A stretch of 64,000 nucleotides of DNA from Lyngbya aestuarii BL J. GTDB lineage: Bacteria > Cyanobacteriota > Cyanobacteriia > Cyanobacteriales > Microcoleaceae. This document shows, piece by piece, positions 45,895-55,001 of this stretch. The stretch lies in the NCBI RefSeq assembly GCF_000478195.2, contig NZ_AUZM01000003.1, positions 1 through 64,000 of the forward strand, written 5' to 3'. The translations under genes were made by a program, and so were the position numbers. Positions within the stretch are counted from its first letter, which is position 1; each line of letters opens with the position of its first letter. Under the pieces are notes generated by a model. It was not told where the DNA came from, searched no databases, and worked only from the letters and a program-made list of their open reading frames with translations.

Positions 45895-48800
45895 TTAACG
45901 AACTAAATGAATTAAATCGAGTATCCGAGTGTACTCAAACTGATCAGCCCAGACGCTAAGAGTTTCAGCTAGGTGAGGATTGTGCTGACGGAGTAACTCA
46001 ATGATTTGCCGAATTCGGCTAGGATCACCAAATATTAGGGCTTCTTCTAGTTCCTGAAGTACATCATCAGATAAATTAGCGAAGGCTTCCATCCACTGTT
46101 CAAGATTCATCGGTTTTTTATCTTCTTCGGGAACTTCTTTACCATAGCTATATTCTACTTCTAAATGTTGTTGTAAGACTGTAAATATTTCTAACTCTTT
46201 AAAAGGTTTATAAATAAAGTTATTGAAGCCCAGAGTTTGGTAATCGTCTCCTAATTTATTAGCAGAAACGGCAATAATCACCACTGGGTTGTTTAGATTT
46301 TGTGATTTTTCTTGATCGCGAATTTGTCTTGTTGCTTGATAACCATCTAATTCGGGCATTCGTAAATCCATCCAGATTAAATCAGGATGCCATTGTTGCC
46401 AAAGGGTAATCGCTTCCGCTCCATTTTCCGCTTCTTGTACGGCAAATCCTAGAGGGCTGAGGAGTTGAACTAATAATTGTCGATTCGCAGAACTATCATC
46501 AACAATAAGCAAACGATAAAGGGGAGTTGTCGGTGCTAAACTGATAATTTTATCTTCTTTTAAAAACAATTTTTTGGGAATTTTATCAACGATTTTGGCG
46601 ACAATATAAAACTGAAATTTACTCCCGATATTCACTTGACTTTCTACAGAAATTTCACCCCCCATTAAGTTTACAAATTCTTGACTAATTGCTAAACCGA
46701 GTCCAGTTCCTTCTTTAACTTTTTTTCCAGATTGGCTTTGATTAAAGGCTTGAAAAATATCCATTCGTTCTTCCGGTGCAATACCAACTCCTGTATCTTC
46801 AACTTCAAAATTGAGCTTCACATTCTGGTCTGAATTATTGAAGGTGGCAAAAATACGCAGATTAATAGATCCTCGTTTCGTGAATTTTAAAGCATTACTC
46901 AAGAGATTAATTAAAACTTGACGGAGTTTGATTTCATCGGTACAAATAGAACTGGGAACATCAGATGTTCTCTGTACATTGAAATTCAATCCTTGATCTT
47001 GAGCTTTGAGATAAAACATATTATAAATATCGTCAATTAGCTGATCAAGATTAAAGTCAGTTGGCTCAAGTATTATTCTATTTGCTTCAATTTTAGCTAA
47101 ATCCAAAACTTGATTAATCAGGTTTAATAAATGCTCACCACTACGATAGATAATCTCAGCATTCTTACGATCATCTAGTGAGATCTGAGAATCGTTTTTT
47201 AAGAGACGAGAAAATCCTAAAATTGCATTCAACGGAGAACGTAATTCATGGCTCATATTAGCAATAAATGTACCTTTTGCTTCGCTAGCGGCTTCAGCAA
47301 CTTCTTTGGCTTTTTGTAGTTCTAGTTCAATCTGTTTGCGATCACTAATATCTGTCACCCGAACTAAATGAAACATTTGATCCCCAATATAAATTGGCTT
47401 AACGGCAAGATTCCCCCAAAAATAATTCCCTTTTTTTGTAAGATATTCAACCTCTAAACTCCAAAAACCTTTTTGATTCACTTCATTTCGACTGTATTCA
47501 ATTTCCTGGGGAGTAAAGGGCTGTTTTTGTAATGTATAACCTGCAATACCAATTAATTCTTCTCGATTTTCAGCTTCAAATAGTTCAACAGCTTTACGGT
47601 TACAATCAACAATTAAAATGCTATCCACATCAACCAAGAAAATTGCATCGGCAGATTCATGGAAAATTGCATCTCGTAAATCTCGACTTTTACGCAGTTC
47701 CAATTCTGCTTTTTTTCGCTCACTAACATCGATAACAATCGACCCAAACCTTGTAAATTTACCGTCTTCCTTCATCAGAGTAAAGAGAATGGATTCAAAG
47801 ATTTTAGATTGGTTATTAATAACAAGTTCATCTTCGATTATCAAGGGTTTACCACCATCAACAAGTGTCTTGACTCGGGTTTTAAAACGGTTAACAACTT
47901 CTTCAGGAAAAAAATCACCAAAGGTTCGTCCAAGAATTTGTTCTTCGGGAAGATTAAACAGCTTCGTAAAGGCTCTATTTACCCGGAGATAAACCATCTC
48001 AGCATCAAATATATGGATAATTGCAGGTGAATAATCCAAAAAGGCTTGTAGTTGTTGATTAGCTATTTTTAGAGCGATTTCGGCTTGTTTACGATCATTA
48101 ATATCGCGACCAACAGACTGCAATTCGACTAAATTTCCCTGAGAGTCATAAATGGCTTGGTTGGTCCATTGTGTCCAACGCACTTCACCATTAACAATCA
48201 CTCGATTTTCAATCGTAAAGACAGGCTGTTCCGGAGAAAGCGCAGCAAGACAGCGATCAATTGCAGGTTGATCTTCTGGATAAATAATCGGTTGATAACA
48301 CTGTCCAATAAAATCTTCCTTATAAATACCAAAATAGTGGCAATAAGCATCATTAACATAATTTAACGTCCCATCGAGTTTAAATCGGGTGATGAATTCC
48401 GTTTGATACTCCAAAATCGATAAATAACGGGCTTCTGATTGATGCAGTAATTCTTCTACTTGTTTGCGATCGCTAATATCAGCAAATGAACCGACCATGC
48501 GATAGGGTTGACCGTTTGGATATCTTAAAGCTTGTCCTTTGATTAAAAACCAACGATAGCGACCATCGGGTTGTTGGACTCGCAACTCGATAATATAGGG
48601 ATGATTATTTTCTAAATGATCGGTTAGAGCTTGCTGAAGGTGATCGCGATCGTCGGGATGAAGGAGGTTAGAGAATTGAGGGACTGGATCGTCTTCAATT
48701 TCTGAAACTGACAAGCCGAGAAGTTTATAAAGTTGTGGAGACCACCAAGCAGTATTATTAATAATATCCCAATCCCAAACTCCTTCTCCCATCGCCTCAA

Positions 48801-50604
48801 TCACTAACTTTAATCGTTCTTTACTTTTTTGTAAAGCTTGGGTTCGTTCTAGAATTTCTTGTTCAAGTTGGTGTTGATAATTATTTTTAAGTTGTTCGAT
48901 CTGGCGGCGTTCTGTGACATCTTGAAACGCGATTATAGAGTAATGTACTGTTCCCCATTCATCGACAACTGGAATTGATGTTACCTCTAGAGGAATACGA
49001 CAACCGTTAACCTCAACCTCCATATCGTCAACTTGTACTTTTTCTCCTTTTAAAGCTCGAATTCCAGGTAATTTTTCGGTAGGATAGAGTTGATCGGTTC
49101 CAGCAATATAAACCTGATAAACTTCTGATAGCTGTTCGGGTGAAATGGCATTAGTTCCTTGACCTAAAATTTGTTCACCCACTTTGTTGATTAGAATATG
49201 TTGTCCGTTTTGATCAAATACACTCACTCCAATGGGAATATTATCAAGCAAGATCGAAAAACGCTGTTCACTTAGTTTTAAGTCTTGAAATGATCGGCTC
49301 AGTTTTTCAGCCATCTGACTAAAAGAATCAGCGAGTTGATTAACTTCTTTAATACTGGTGTTTTCTCTATAAAAATTGAGATAATTTTGACCAAATTCTT
49401 GTACGGCTCTATTTAATTTTCTGATGGGCTTCGCAATTTGTTTTGCGGTCAATATGGCAGCTAAAATAGTCATTAAAAATGCAATAAAACACAATAATGT
49501 TGTTCGATAAGTATTAGTATAGATTCTTTCCATAAAGTCAGATTTTGGAATCGCCACCACAATAAACCAGTTATAATTTTGATCTAATGAATAGGAGATA
49601 ACGTGAAGACAATAATATTGGTTTCTTCCTTTTATTTTCAATTGTACAGCGTGATCATTAATTAATTTTAAATTATCGAAATTATTTATTACATATTTTC
49701 CCACCGTTTGAGTTACGGGGTTGCGGCTATCTTCGACAGTAAGTCGCAATTTTTCCGGGTCAATTGTTTCGGGTTCAAGAGTAAAATCTATTGTATTAAA
49801 AGGCAATTCATCGGTGGAGGTTGCAATTAAATATCCTTCGCGATCAATAATAAAAGCTTGTCCGGTTTTTCCCATTTTTAATTGACCCATAAACTCACCT
49901 AATTTATCTAAAAAAACTGTTGCACCCACAACTCCTTGAAAATTATCTTGGGAATCATAAAAGGGTAAAGAACGAACCAGGACTAAGATTAAATTTGATT
50001 GTTTTACGCCGGAAGTTACTGTTTGCCAAGTTCCGTTTTTTGCGGCTTTTGCTCTGGGATACCACGGCTTACTGGGAGGATCATTATGAGGATCGTAATC
50101 GGAAAGATTATTTCTTAAATAAAGGCGGTTTCCTTGCAGATCAGCAACGTAGTTTTCTAGATCTCTCGTGCGGGGATTCCACTCTCGTATCACTAAAGAA
50201 TCCGGTTCGGGTTTCGCAACGATGAAAAGGTCTTTTTGTTCGGTTGCAATATAGATTGAACCCACCTCAGAAAAGGTGTTAATTTGTTCGATAAAGTAAC
50301 TTTCTAGCTTAGATTTATTCTGCCAGTCTAACCAACCTAAATTAATTGACTTGGCGTTGATATGGGCAATATTATCCGGTGTCTGTAAATAATAGTCGAG
50401 ATTTTGAGTAATGCGATCGCCGATTTCTGTCATTAGTTGGTTTGTGAGTTCTTCTACGGCTTGCTGTTCACTGCGATAGGATAAATAACTCACAATTCCG
50501 ACTGCACCAATGATTTGAAGGACAAAAGGCACAATCAACAGGGTGCGAAGCGGAACCTCATTAAACGTCTTTTTTCTCCATCGATGCAAGGGTTTGATTA
50601 TCAT
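45895..50604 (-). CDS. Large Cache/HAMP/5xPAS hybrid histidine kinase
   Basis: 1569 residues from ATG 50604; an upstream in-frame TTG is less likely. Order: membrane segment (about 20-40, LLIVPFVLQIIGAVGIVSYL), a large periplasmic Cache domain (about 45-355), second membrane segment (about 365-385), HAMP, five PAS domains, HisKA with the phospho-His near residue 1118 (FIANMSHELRSPLNAILG), HATPase (GTGLGLAISQEF), receiver (LIVDDSSANR, Asp in WMDLRMPELDGY, Lys in YKPFKE) and a helical tail that is not a recognisable HPt. It senses an outside ligand and passes phosphate to its own receiver and perhaps to the next gene's receiver. Confidence 0.94.
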   Translation of the reverse strand: MIIKPLHRWRKKTFNEVPLRTLLIVPFVLQIIGAVGIVSYLSYRSEQQAVEELTNQLMTEIGDRITQNLDYYLQTPDNIAHINAKSINLGWLDWQNKSKLESYFIEQINTFSEVGSIYIATEQKDLFIVAKPEPDSLVIREWNPRTRDLENYVADLQGNRLYLRNNLSDYDPHNDPPSKPWYPRAKAAKNGTWQTVTSGVKQSNLILVLVRSLPFYDSQDNFQGVVGATVFLDKLGEFMGQLKMGKTGQAFIIDREGYLIATSTDELPFNTIDFTLEPETIDPEKLRLTVEDSRNPVTQTVGKYVINNFDNLKLINDHAVQLKIKGRNQYYCLHVISYSLDQNYNWFIVVAIPKSDFMERIYTNTYRTTLLCFIAFLMTILAAILTAKQIAKPIRKLNRAVQEFGQNYLNFYRENTSIKEVNQLADSFSQMAEKLSRSFQDLKLSEQRFSILLDNIPIGVSVFDQNGQHILINKVGEQILGQGTNAISPEQLSEVYQVYIAGTDQLYPTEKLPGIRALKGEKVQVDDMEVEVNGCRIPLEVTSIPVVDEWGTVHYSIIAFQDVTERRQIEQLKNNYQHQLEQEILERTQALQKSKERLKLVIEAMGEGVWDWDIINNTAWWSPQLYKLLGLSVSEIEDDPVPQFSNLLHPDDRDHLQQALTDHLENNHPYIIELRVQQPDGRYRWFLIKGQALRYPNGQPYRMVGSFADISDRKQVEELLHQSEARYLSILEYQTEFITRFKLDGTLNYVNDAYCHYFGIYKEDFIGQCYQPIIYPEDQPAIDRCLAALSPEQPVFTIENRVIVNGEVRWTQWTNQAIYDSQGNLVELQSVGRDINDRKQAEIALKIANQQLQAFLDYSPAIIHIFDAEMVYLRVNRAFTKLFNLPEEQILGRTFGDFFPEEVVNRFKTRVKTLVDGGKPLIIEDELVINNQSKIFESILFTLMKEDGKFTRFGSIVIDVSERKKAELELRKSRDLRDAIFHESADAIFLVDVDSILIVDCNRKAVELFEAENREELIGIAGYTLQKQPFTPQEIEYSRNEVNQKGFWSLEVEYLTKKGNYFWGNLAVKPIYIGDQMFHLVRVTDISDRKQIELELQKAKEVAEAASEAKGTFIANMSHELRSPLNAILGFSRLLKNDSQISLDDRKNAEIIYRSGEHLLNLINQVLDLAKIEANRIILEPTDFNLDQLIDDIYNMFYLKAQDQGLNFNVQRTSDVPSSICTDEIKLRQVLINLLSNALKFTKRGSINLRIFATFNNSDQNVKLNFEVEDTGVGIAPEERMDIFQAFNQSQSGKKVKEGTGLGLAISQEFVNLMGGEISVESQVNIGSKFQFYIVAKIVDKIPKKLFLKEDKIISLAPTTPLYRLLIVDDSSANRQLLVQLLSPLGFAVQEAENGAEAITLWQQWHPDLIWMDLRMPELDGYQATRQIRDQEKSQNLNNPVVIIAVSANKLGDDYQTLGFNNFIYKPFKELEIFTVLQQHLEVEYSYGKEVPEEDKKPMNLEQWMEAFANLSDDVLQELEEALIFGDPSRIRQIIELLRQHNPHLAETLSVWADQFEYTRILDLIHLVR

Positions 50605-50727
50605 AAATCTAAATTTATTTTCAATAAACACCAAGATTGTTCAAAACGGACTAAAGTATTGAAATTAATCAAGCTTATGAACAAGTTCCAAGATTATAAA
50701 ATAAAATAACTGTCGATAAAAAGTAGA

Positions 50728-51141
50728 TTAATCCAACTTTTCATAGCGAATATTAACATTTGTGAGTTCACCTAAATCAACCCCCTGCACAACCACAGCT
50801 AATCCATTTTCTACCCCTTCAAAGACGAGGTTAAAAGTCGTCTCTGTAATCGCAGTATTTATTTCTCGTTCTTTTAATCCCTGTTCAGTCAGACTTTGAC
50901 GATAAAAATCTATCGCTTCAGTTAAACTTAAATCCGTTTGAAAGTTAACAGAATTTGTTCCACTTACCCCCGGTTGCTTCGTTAAATTATAAACAGTTTC
51001 AGGAAGGGTAAATTCTGATTCCGTCTCAGTTTGAACTAATAAAATAGGCGTTAGGGATTGCGCCTCAGTCAACCCATTCCCCAACCCCAACACCATGATT
51101 GATGCAAAAACAACAATTCTCAACAAGACTAATATCATCAC
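50728..51141 (-). CDS. Exported hypothetical protein
   Basis: 137 residues from ATG 51141. The N-terminus is a signal sequence (ILVLLRIVVFASIMVLGLG, then TEAQSL). The mature part has FQTDLSLTEAIDFYRQSLTE followed by LKEREINTAITETTFNLVFEG, a pattern of small cyanobacterial periplasmic proteins in which a helix is followed by a beta sheet. Function is unknown. Confidence 0.55.
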   Translation of the reverse strand: MMILVLLRIVVFASIMVLGLGNGLTEAQSLTPILLVQTETESEFTLPETVYNLTKQPGVSGTNSVNFQTDLSLTEAIDFYRQSLTEQGLKEREINTAITETTFNLVFEGVENGLAVVVQGVDLGELTNVNIRYEKLD

Positions 51142-51217
51142 TAACGACCTTGCACGAATAGCAACAGTTCTAGCATAGTTTATCTTTATCTCGCTTCTTG
51201 AATCTCTTAATGCTTGA

Positions 51218-51559
51218 TTAAAGCGCTTCTAAGTCCGTTTCACCTGTACGAGTACGAATGATATGTTCAATTGACCGAATAAATATTTTACCATCACCAA
51301 TTTGACCCGTTTGCGCGGCTTCTACCAATTTTTCGACAACAAACTCACAAGCTTCATCTTCAACGACGATTTCTAGCTTTATTTTGGGATGAAACTCAAT
51401 AACGTGTTTGACTCCTCGATAAGATTCGGTTTGACCTTTCTGACGACCATAACCCCGAACATTCGTGACATTCATACCCACAACTCCAACTTCCACTAAA
51501 GCTGTCACCACCGAGTCAAACTGGACGGGACGAATTAGGGCTTCTATCTTTTTCATCAT
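51218..51559 (-). CDS. PII-family signalling protein lacking Ser49 and Tyr51
   Basis: 112 residues if started at the second ATG (canonical numbering). PII proteins sense 2-oxoglutarate and ATP/ADP and bind targets such as NAGK and PipX. Conserved parts are KKIEALIRP, GRQKGQTE (Gln39, Lys40), IGDGKIF and RTGE. The T-loop reads ESYRGVKHVIEF: position 49 is Val instead of Ser (phosphorylation site in cyanobacterial GlnB), 51 is His instead of Tyr (uridylylation site in others) and 45 is Ser instead of Arg. Lys58 is kept. It is therefore probably a paralogue of GlnB, not the main one. Confidence 0.85.
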   Translation of the reverse strand: MMKKIEALIRPVQFDSVVTALVEVGVVGMNVTNVRGYGRQKGQTESYRGVKHVIEFHPKIKLEIVVEDEACEFVVEKLVEAAQTGQIGDGKIFIRSIEHIIRTRTGETDLEAL

Positions 51560-51626
51560 TGCAACTCCTGAGATTTTCTAAGTCTAATTTCTGTATCTTT
51601 CATAACAGATTTTTTGCTCTAGTTTT

Positions 51627-51739
51627 TATAGCGCTACGCGCTAGGGAACAGGGAACAGGGAACAGGGAACAGGGAACAGTAGACTGGGAAGGGGTTTTAG
51701 GATTTAGAAATGACAATCATGTATTCGCGTAGTGCTATA
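51627..51739. repeat. 113-bp element with imperfect terminal inverted repeats (MITE-like)
   Basis: TATAGCGCTACGCG (51627-51640) is repeated inverted as CGCGTAGTGCTATA (51726-51739) with one mismatch. The inside holds the palindrome TAGCGC-TAC-GCGCTA and five tandem GGGAACA units. It has no coding capacity. It lies between divergent PII and tetR genes. Confidence 0.6.
51644..51678. repeat. Five tandem GGGAACA units
   Basis: Five exact 7-bp copies at 51644-51678, just after a 15-bp palindrome. Heptanucleotide tandem repeats of this sort are common in filamentous cyanobacteria. Confidence 0.9.
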
Positions 51740-51756
51740 ACTTAAATATTTTACCG

Positions 51757-51773
51757 ATCATTCCAGAAATGAT
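51757..51773. promoter_or_regulatory. Inverted repeat before tetR, candidate operator A
   Basis: ATCATTCCAGAAATGAT at 51757-51773, with arms ATCATT and AATGAT, 33 bp upstream of the tetR start. It shares the TTCCA context with sites B and C. Confidence 0.5.
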
Positions 51774-51805
51774 AAACTGATTATGTCTCATCCCAAATAC
51801 AAGTC

Positions 51806-52387
51806 ATGGCAAGGCACAAGGAGTTTAATCGCGGAGAAGTTTTGGCAAAAGCAATGGAGACGTTTTGGCGTTATGGCTACGAAGGAACCTCTGTCCAGGA
51901 TTTGACTCAAAGTATGGGAATCAATCGAGGTAGTCTGTATGATACCTTTGGGGATAAACGATCTTTATTTCTCGAAGCGATCGCCCACTATGATCAGACC
52001 ATTGTACGCTCTGCGATTGCCCGTTTAGAAGCCCCAGATGCCTCAAAACAAGCCATTATTGATCATTTTAAGAGTTTAGTCGATCGCATCGTTGCAGACA
52101 CCGAACGTCGGGGATGCTTTGTCACCAATACCGCCGTTGAACTTTGTCCCCATGACCCGGATACAGCCCAGCGAGTTGCCAATAACCTCCAACGCATTGA
52201 ACAGGCTTTCTATAAGGCTTTATTACGGGCGCAGGAAAAAGGCGAAATTTCAGCCGAGAAGAATCTACCCGCCTTAGCGCGTTATTTTACGTGTAATTTA
52301 CAAGGCTTGCGAGTGATCTCCAAAGTGAATTCCGATCCCCAAGCCTTAGAAGAAATCGTCCAAATCCTTCTCTCTGTCTTGGATTGA
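51806..52387 (+). CDS. TetR-family transcriptional regulator
   Basis: 193 residues from ATG 51806. The N-terminal HTH is visible: AMETFWRYGYEGTSVQDLTQ then SMGINRGSLYDTFGDKRSLF. The C-terminal ligand domain has RRGCFVTNTAVELCPHD, which resembles the YxaF/LmrA or NemR-like branch; the Cys near residue 105 could be redox-active, but this is inference. The peroxiredoxin, thioredoxin and Old Yellow Enzyme genes follow on the same strand, so it probably controls them as a repressor. Confidence 0.92.
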   Translation: MARHKEFNRGEVLAKAMETFWRYGYEGTSVQDLTQSMGINRGSLYDTFGDKRSLFLEAIAHYDQTIVRSAIARLEAPDASKQAIIDHFKSLVDRIVADTERRGCFVTNTAVELCPHDPDTAQRVANNLQRIEQAFYKALLRAQEKGEISAEKNLPALARYFTCNLQGLRVISKVNSDPQALEEIVQILLSVLD

Positions 52388-52412
52388 GGAAACTTGATCC
52401 AAATACTTGACT

Positions 52413-52434
52413 ATTCGTTCCAGAATTGTTATTC
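52413..52434. promoter_or_regulatory. TTCCA-containing motif, candidate operator B
   Basis: ATTCGTTCCAGAATTGTT at 52413-52430, 25 bp after tetR and 122 bp before the peroxiredoxin gene. It matches site A in the core TTCCAGAA. Confidence 0.4.
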
Positions 52435-52522
52435 TAAAAATATGAAAAAACAAGTTCACTGGTTTTCTAAGTTGCTCTCTCCAGGAAAGTAACTGCCGAG
52501 AACTCTATTTTTTTTAAATAAC

Positions 52523-52538
52523 TGGAACAATCATTCCA
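52523..52538. promoter_or_regulatory. Inverted repeat before the peroxiredoxin gene, candidate operator C
   Basis: TGGAACAATCATTCCA at 52523-52538 has perfect 5-bp arms TGGAA/TTCCA. It shares ATCATTCCA with site A. The ribosome-binding site AAGGAGGT follows at 52543-52550. Confidence 0.5.
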
Positions 52539-52555
52539 AAAAAAGGAGGTCAACG

Positions 52556-53212
52556 ATGAATTTGACTCAAGAACTGCAAAATCTACAAAACAAACTGCGA
52601 GCGAATCATCCCGAAGATATCAAAGCAGTCATGGATCAAGCAACAGAAGATTTAGTCAAATCGGGTCTTGTGGAAAAAGCGTTAAAAGTCGGTGATCAAG
52701 CCCCAAATTTTCAACTTCCAAATGCAGTGGGCGAAACAGTCGAATTTAAAAAATTGTTCAAATCCGGGCCAGTTGTAATTGCTTTTTATCGAGGTGAATG
52801 GTGTCCCTATTGTAATTTAGAACTGCGAACCCTACAGAAATATTTGCCTGAAATCGAACAATTTCATGCCAAGTTAGTAGCGATTTCTCCCCAAATCCCT
52901 GACCATTCTCTATCAACACTAGAAAAGAACGAACTCACCTTTGAAGTCTTAAGTGATGTCGGAAATCAAGTCGCCAGAAAATTTGGATTAGTGTTTACCC
53001 TTCCGGAAGAATTACGCCCCATTTACCAAAAATTTGGGATTGATATACCCGCTCATAATGGGAATAAAACCTTTGAATTACCCATTGCTGCAACCTATGT
53101 AATAGATCAAAACGGAATCATTGTTCAAGGGTTTGTCAAAGCGGATTATACCCAGCGTTTAGATCCAGAAGAAATTCTCGCTACATTGAAAAATTTTCCT
53201 GTAGCCGTATAA
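52556..53212 (+). CDS. Peroxiredoxin-like (AhpC/TSA family) protein
   Basis: 218 residues from ATG 52556 with a strong AAGGAGGT. The thioredoxin-fold part begins near residue 48 (APNFQLPNAVGETVEFKKLF). The motif FYRGEWCPYCNLELRTL has two Cys three apart. This is the peroxiredoxin-like type that reduces peroxides with thioredoxin, which is encoded next. The N-terminal 45 residues are helical and not part of the core. The thioredoxin gene is 62 nt away. Confidence 0.9.
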   Translation: MNLTQELQNLQNKLRANHPEDIKAVMDQATEDLVKSGLVEKALKVGDQAPNFQLPNAVGETVEFKKLFKSGPVVIAFYRGEWCPYCNLELRTLQKYLPEIEQFHAKLVAISPQIPDHSLSTLEKNELTFEVLSDVGNQVARKFGLVFTLPEELRPIYQKFGIDIPAHNGNKTFELPIAATYVIDQNGIIVQGFVKADYTQRLDPEEILATLKNFPVAV

Positions 53213-53274
53213 TCACCCTCAGATGGGGAAAGGTATCGCCATACCCCAAACACAACTTGAGGAGGAATCCAATC

Positions 53275-53637
53275 ATGTCAGACCCAACAAAATACATCAC
53301 ATTAACCAATGAAAACTTTGAAGAAGAAGTTCTCAAAAGCACAATACCCGTTGTCGTTGACTTTTGGGCGCCGTGGTGTGGCCCTTGTCGGGTAATGAAT
53401 CCGATTATCGAAGGATTAGCCGCAGAATTTGATGGGGTTGTGAAATTCAGTAAATTAAACGTTGACAATTACGAAGAACTCCCCACTGACTATCGGATTG
53501 AAGCCATTCCCACCCTATTATTTTTCAGTCAAGGCGAAGAAGTTTATCGAGTGTCTGGTGTTGTCGATCAGTCTGTCTTATCAAATCAACTGAAGGAATT
53601 ACTCGAACAAGTGTCAACTTCTAATTCTGTGAGTTAA
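53275..53637 (+). CDS. trxA: Thioredoxin
   Basis: 120 residues from ATG 53275, with GAGGAGG 8-14 nt upstream; an earlier in-frame start is rejected for that reason. The active site is FWAPWCGPCRVM, the standard WCGPC. Other marks are LNVDNYEELPTDYRIEAIPT (cis-Pro) and VYRVSGVVD. It likely reduces the adjacent peroxiredoxin. It is longer than TrxA by about 12 residues at the C-terminus. Confidence 0.95.
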   Translation: MSDPTKYITLTNENFEEEVLKSTIPVVVDFWAPWCGPCRVMNPIIEGLAAEFDGVVKFSKLNVDNYEELPTDYRIEAIPTLLFFSQGEEVYRVSGVVDQSVLSNQLKELLEQVSTSNSVS

Positions 53638-53646
53638 TTCATTTAA

Positions 53647-53670
53647 AGGAAGGCTGATTGTAGCCTTCCT
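53647..53670. terminator. Strong hairpin after the thioredoxin gene
   Basis: AGGAAGGCT (53647-53655) pairs fully with AGCCTTCCT (53662-53670) around a 6-nt loop. No long T-run follows, so it may be a processing site or weak terminator. Confidence 0.6.
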
Positions 53671-53721
53671 CACTTCCTCAAAAATTCCAAAAATTGTAAT
53701 CAACCTATCCAAAAATTAGCC

Positions 53722-54840
53722 ATGAATACTGATCTTAATTTGTTAAAACCGTTTAAACTCGGCGCTTATGAACTCCCTAACCGGATGGTGATGGCACCCT
53801 TAACTCGGATGCGGGCAAAAGCAGGCAATATTCCTCAAGAAATGAATGAGGTTTATTATACTCAACGAGCATCTGCGGGGTTAATTATTAGTGAAGCTAC
53901 TCAAATTTTACCCCAAGGATTAGGTTATCCTAATACACCTGGAATTCATTCACCCGAACAAATTCAAGGATGGAAAAAAATCACTCAAGCAGTACATAAA
54001 AATAATGGCAGAATATTCTTACAACTCTGGCACGTCGGTCGCATTTCTCATCCCTCTTTACAACCCAATGGAGAGTTACCTGTAGCGCCGAGTGCAATTG
54101 CACCAGAAGGAAAGGCAAATACCTTTTCAGGAGAGCAACCTTTTGTCACACCGAGAGCGTTAGAAACCGAAGAAATTCCGGCAATTGTTGAACAGTATCG
54201 TCAGGGTGCAAAAAATGCTCTAGAAGCAGGATTTAACGGGGTAGAAATTCACAGTGCGAATGGTTATTTACTAGATCAGTTTCTTCATGATGGTTCCAAC
54301 CAACGTACAGATCAATATGGCGGTTCGATCAAAAATAGAGCGCGCTTTTTGATGGAAGTTGTAGAAGCCATCACCAGTATTTGGGATGCAGATAAAGTTG
54401 GGGTGAGGTGATCACCTAGTAGTACATTTGGGACAGTATTTGATTCTGATTATGAGGCTTTGTTTAATTATGTTGTCTCAGAATTAAATCGGTTTAACTT
54501 GGCTTATCTGCATATTGTCGAACCTAGAATTCAAGGAAATGTTACTGTTGAAGACGACGGAAATGGATTAGGTGCGCGTCATTTTCGGTCGATTTATCAA
54601 GGTACAATTATCACAGCCGGAGGGTACACTCGAGAAAGCGGAGAAGCCGTTTTAGAACAAGGTGATGCAGATTTAGTGGCTTATGGTCGCTTGTTTATTG
54701 CTAATCCTGATTTACCGAAAAGATTTGCCTTAAATGCACCGTTAAATGAGTATGATCGCTCGACATTTTATGGAGGTGATCACCGGGGTTATACAGACTA
54801 TCCTTTCCTCGATGAGTTAAAAGTATTGACGACTGTCTAA
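53722..54840 (+). pseudogene. Old Yellow Enzyme-type alkene reductase with an in-frame TGA
   Basis: Together 373 codons (including stops) from ATG 53722 to TAA 54840 in one frame. FMN-dependent NADPH dehydrogenases of this family reduce activated C=C bonds. N-terminal NRMVMAPLTRMRA, QLWHVGRISHP and EIHSANGYLLDQFLHDG are normal, and the C-terminal part has TAGGYTRESGEAVLEQG and YGRLFIANPDLP. Codon 230 (54409-54411) is TGA where the family has Leu (GVR-L-SPS). A single base change from TTA would explain it. The frame continues correctly after it, so it is either a recent nonsense mutation or a sequencing error. Confidence 0.9.
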
Positions 54841-54856
54841 TCAGTTAATAACTCTA

Positions 54857-54885
54857 TTATAGGGTGGGCATTGCTCATCCTATAA
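54857..54885. terminator. Hairpin after the Old Yellow Enzyme gene
   Basis: TTATAGGGTG pairs with CATCCTATAA (one G-T pair) around a 9-nt loop. It lies between the convergent reductase genes. Similar GTGGGCATTGCTCA cores are dispersed in cyanobacterial genomes. Confidence 0.5.
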
Positions 54886-55001
54886 ATCTAAAATTTTTGA
54901 TATAAAAAACTTCCGAAAATTGTCGGTCAATAAACAGGAATTATCGGGTTTTAATCCGGTGTAATTTTGATGGATTGAGCGGATCAAAAAATCAACTTAA
55001 A

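Noticed and set aside
51567-51600. NtcA site GTN10AC before the PII gene
   Set aside because: GT and AC are at the right distance (GTTATGAAAGATAC), but no -10 box lies at the expected place, so I do not claim it.
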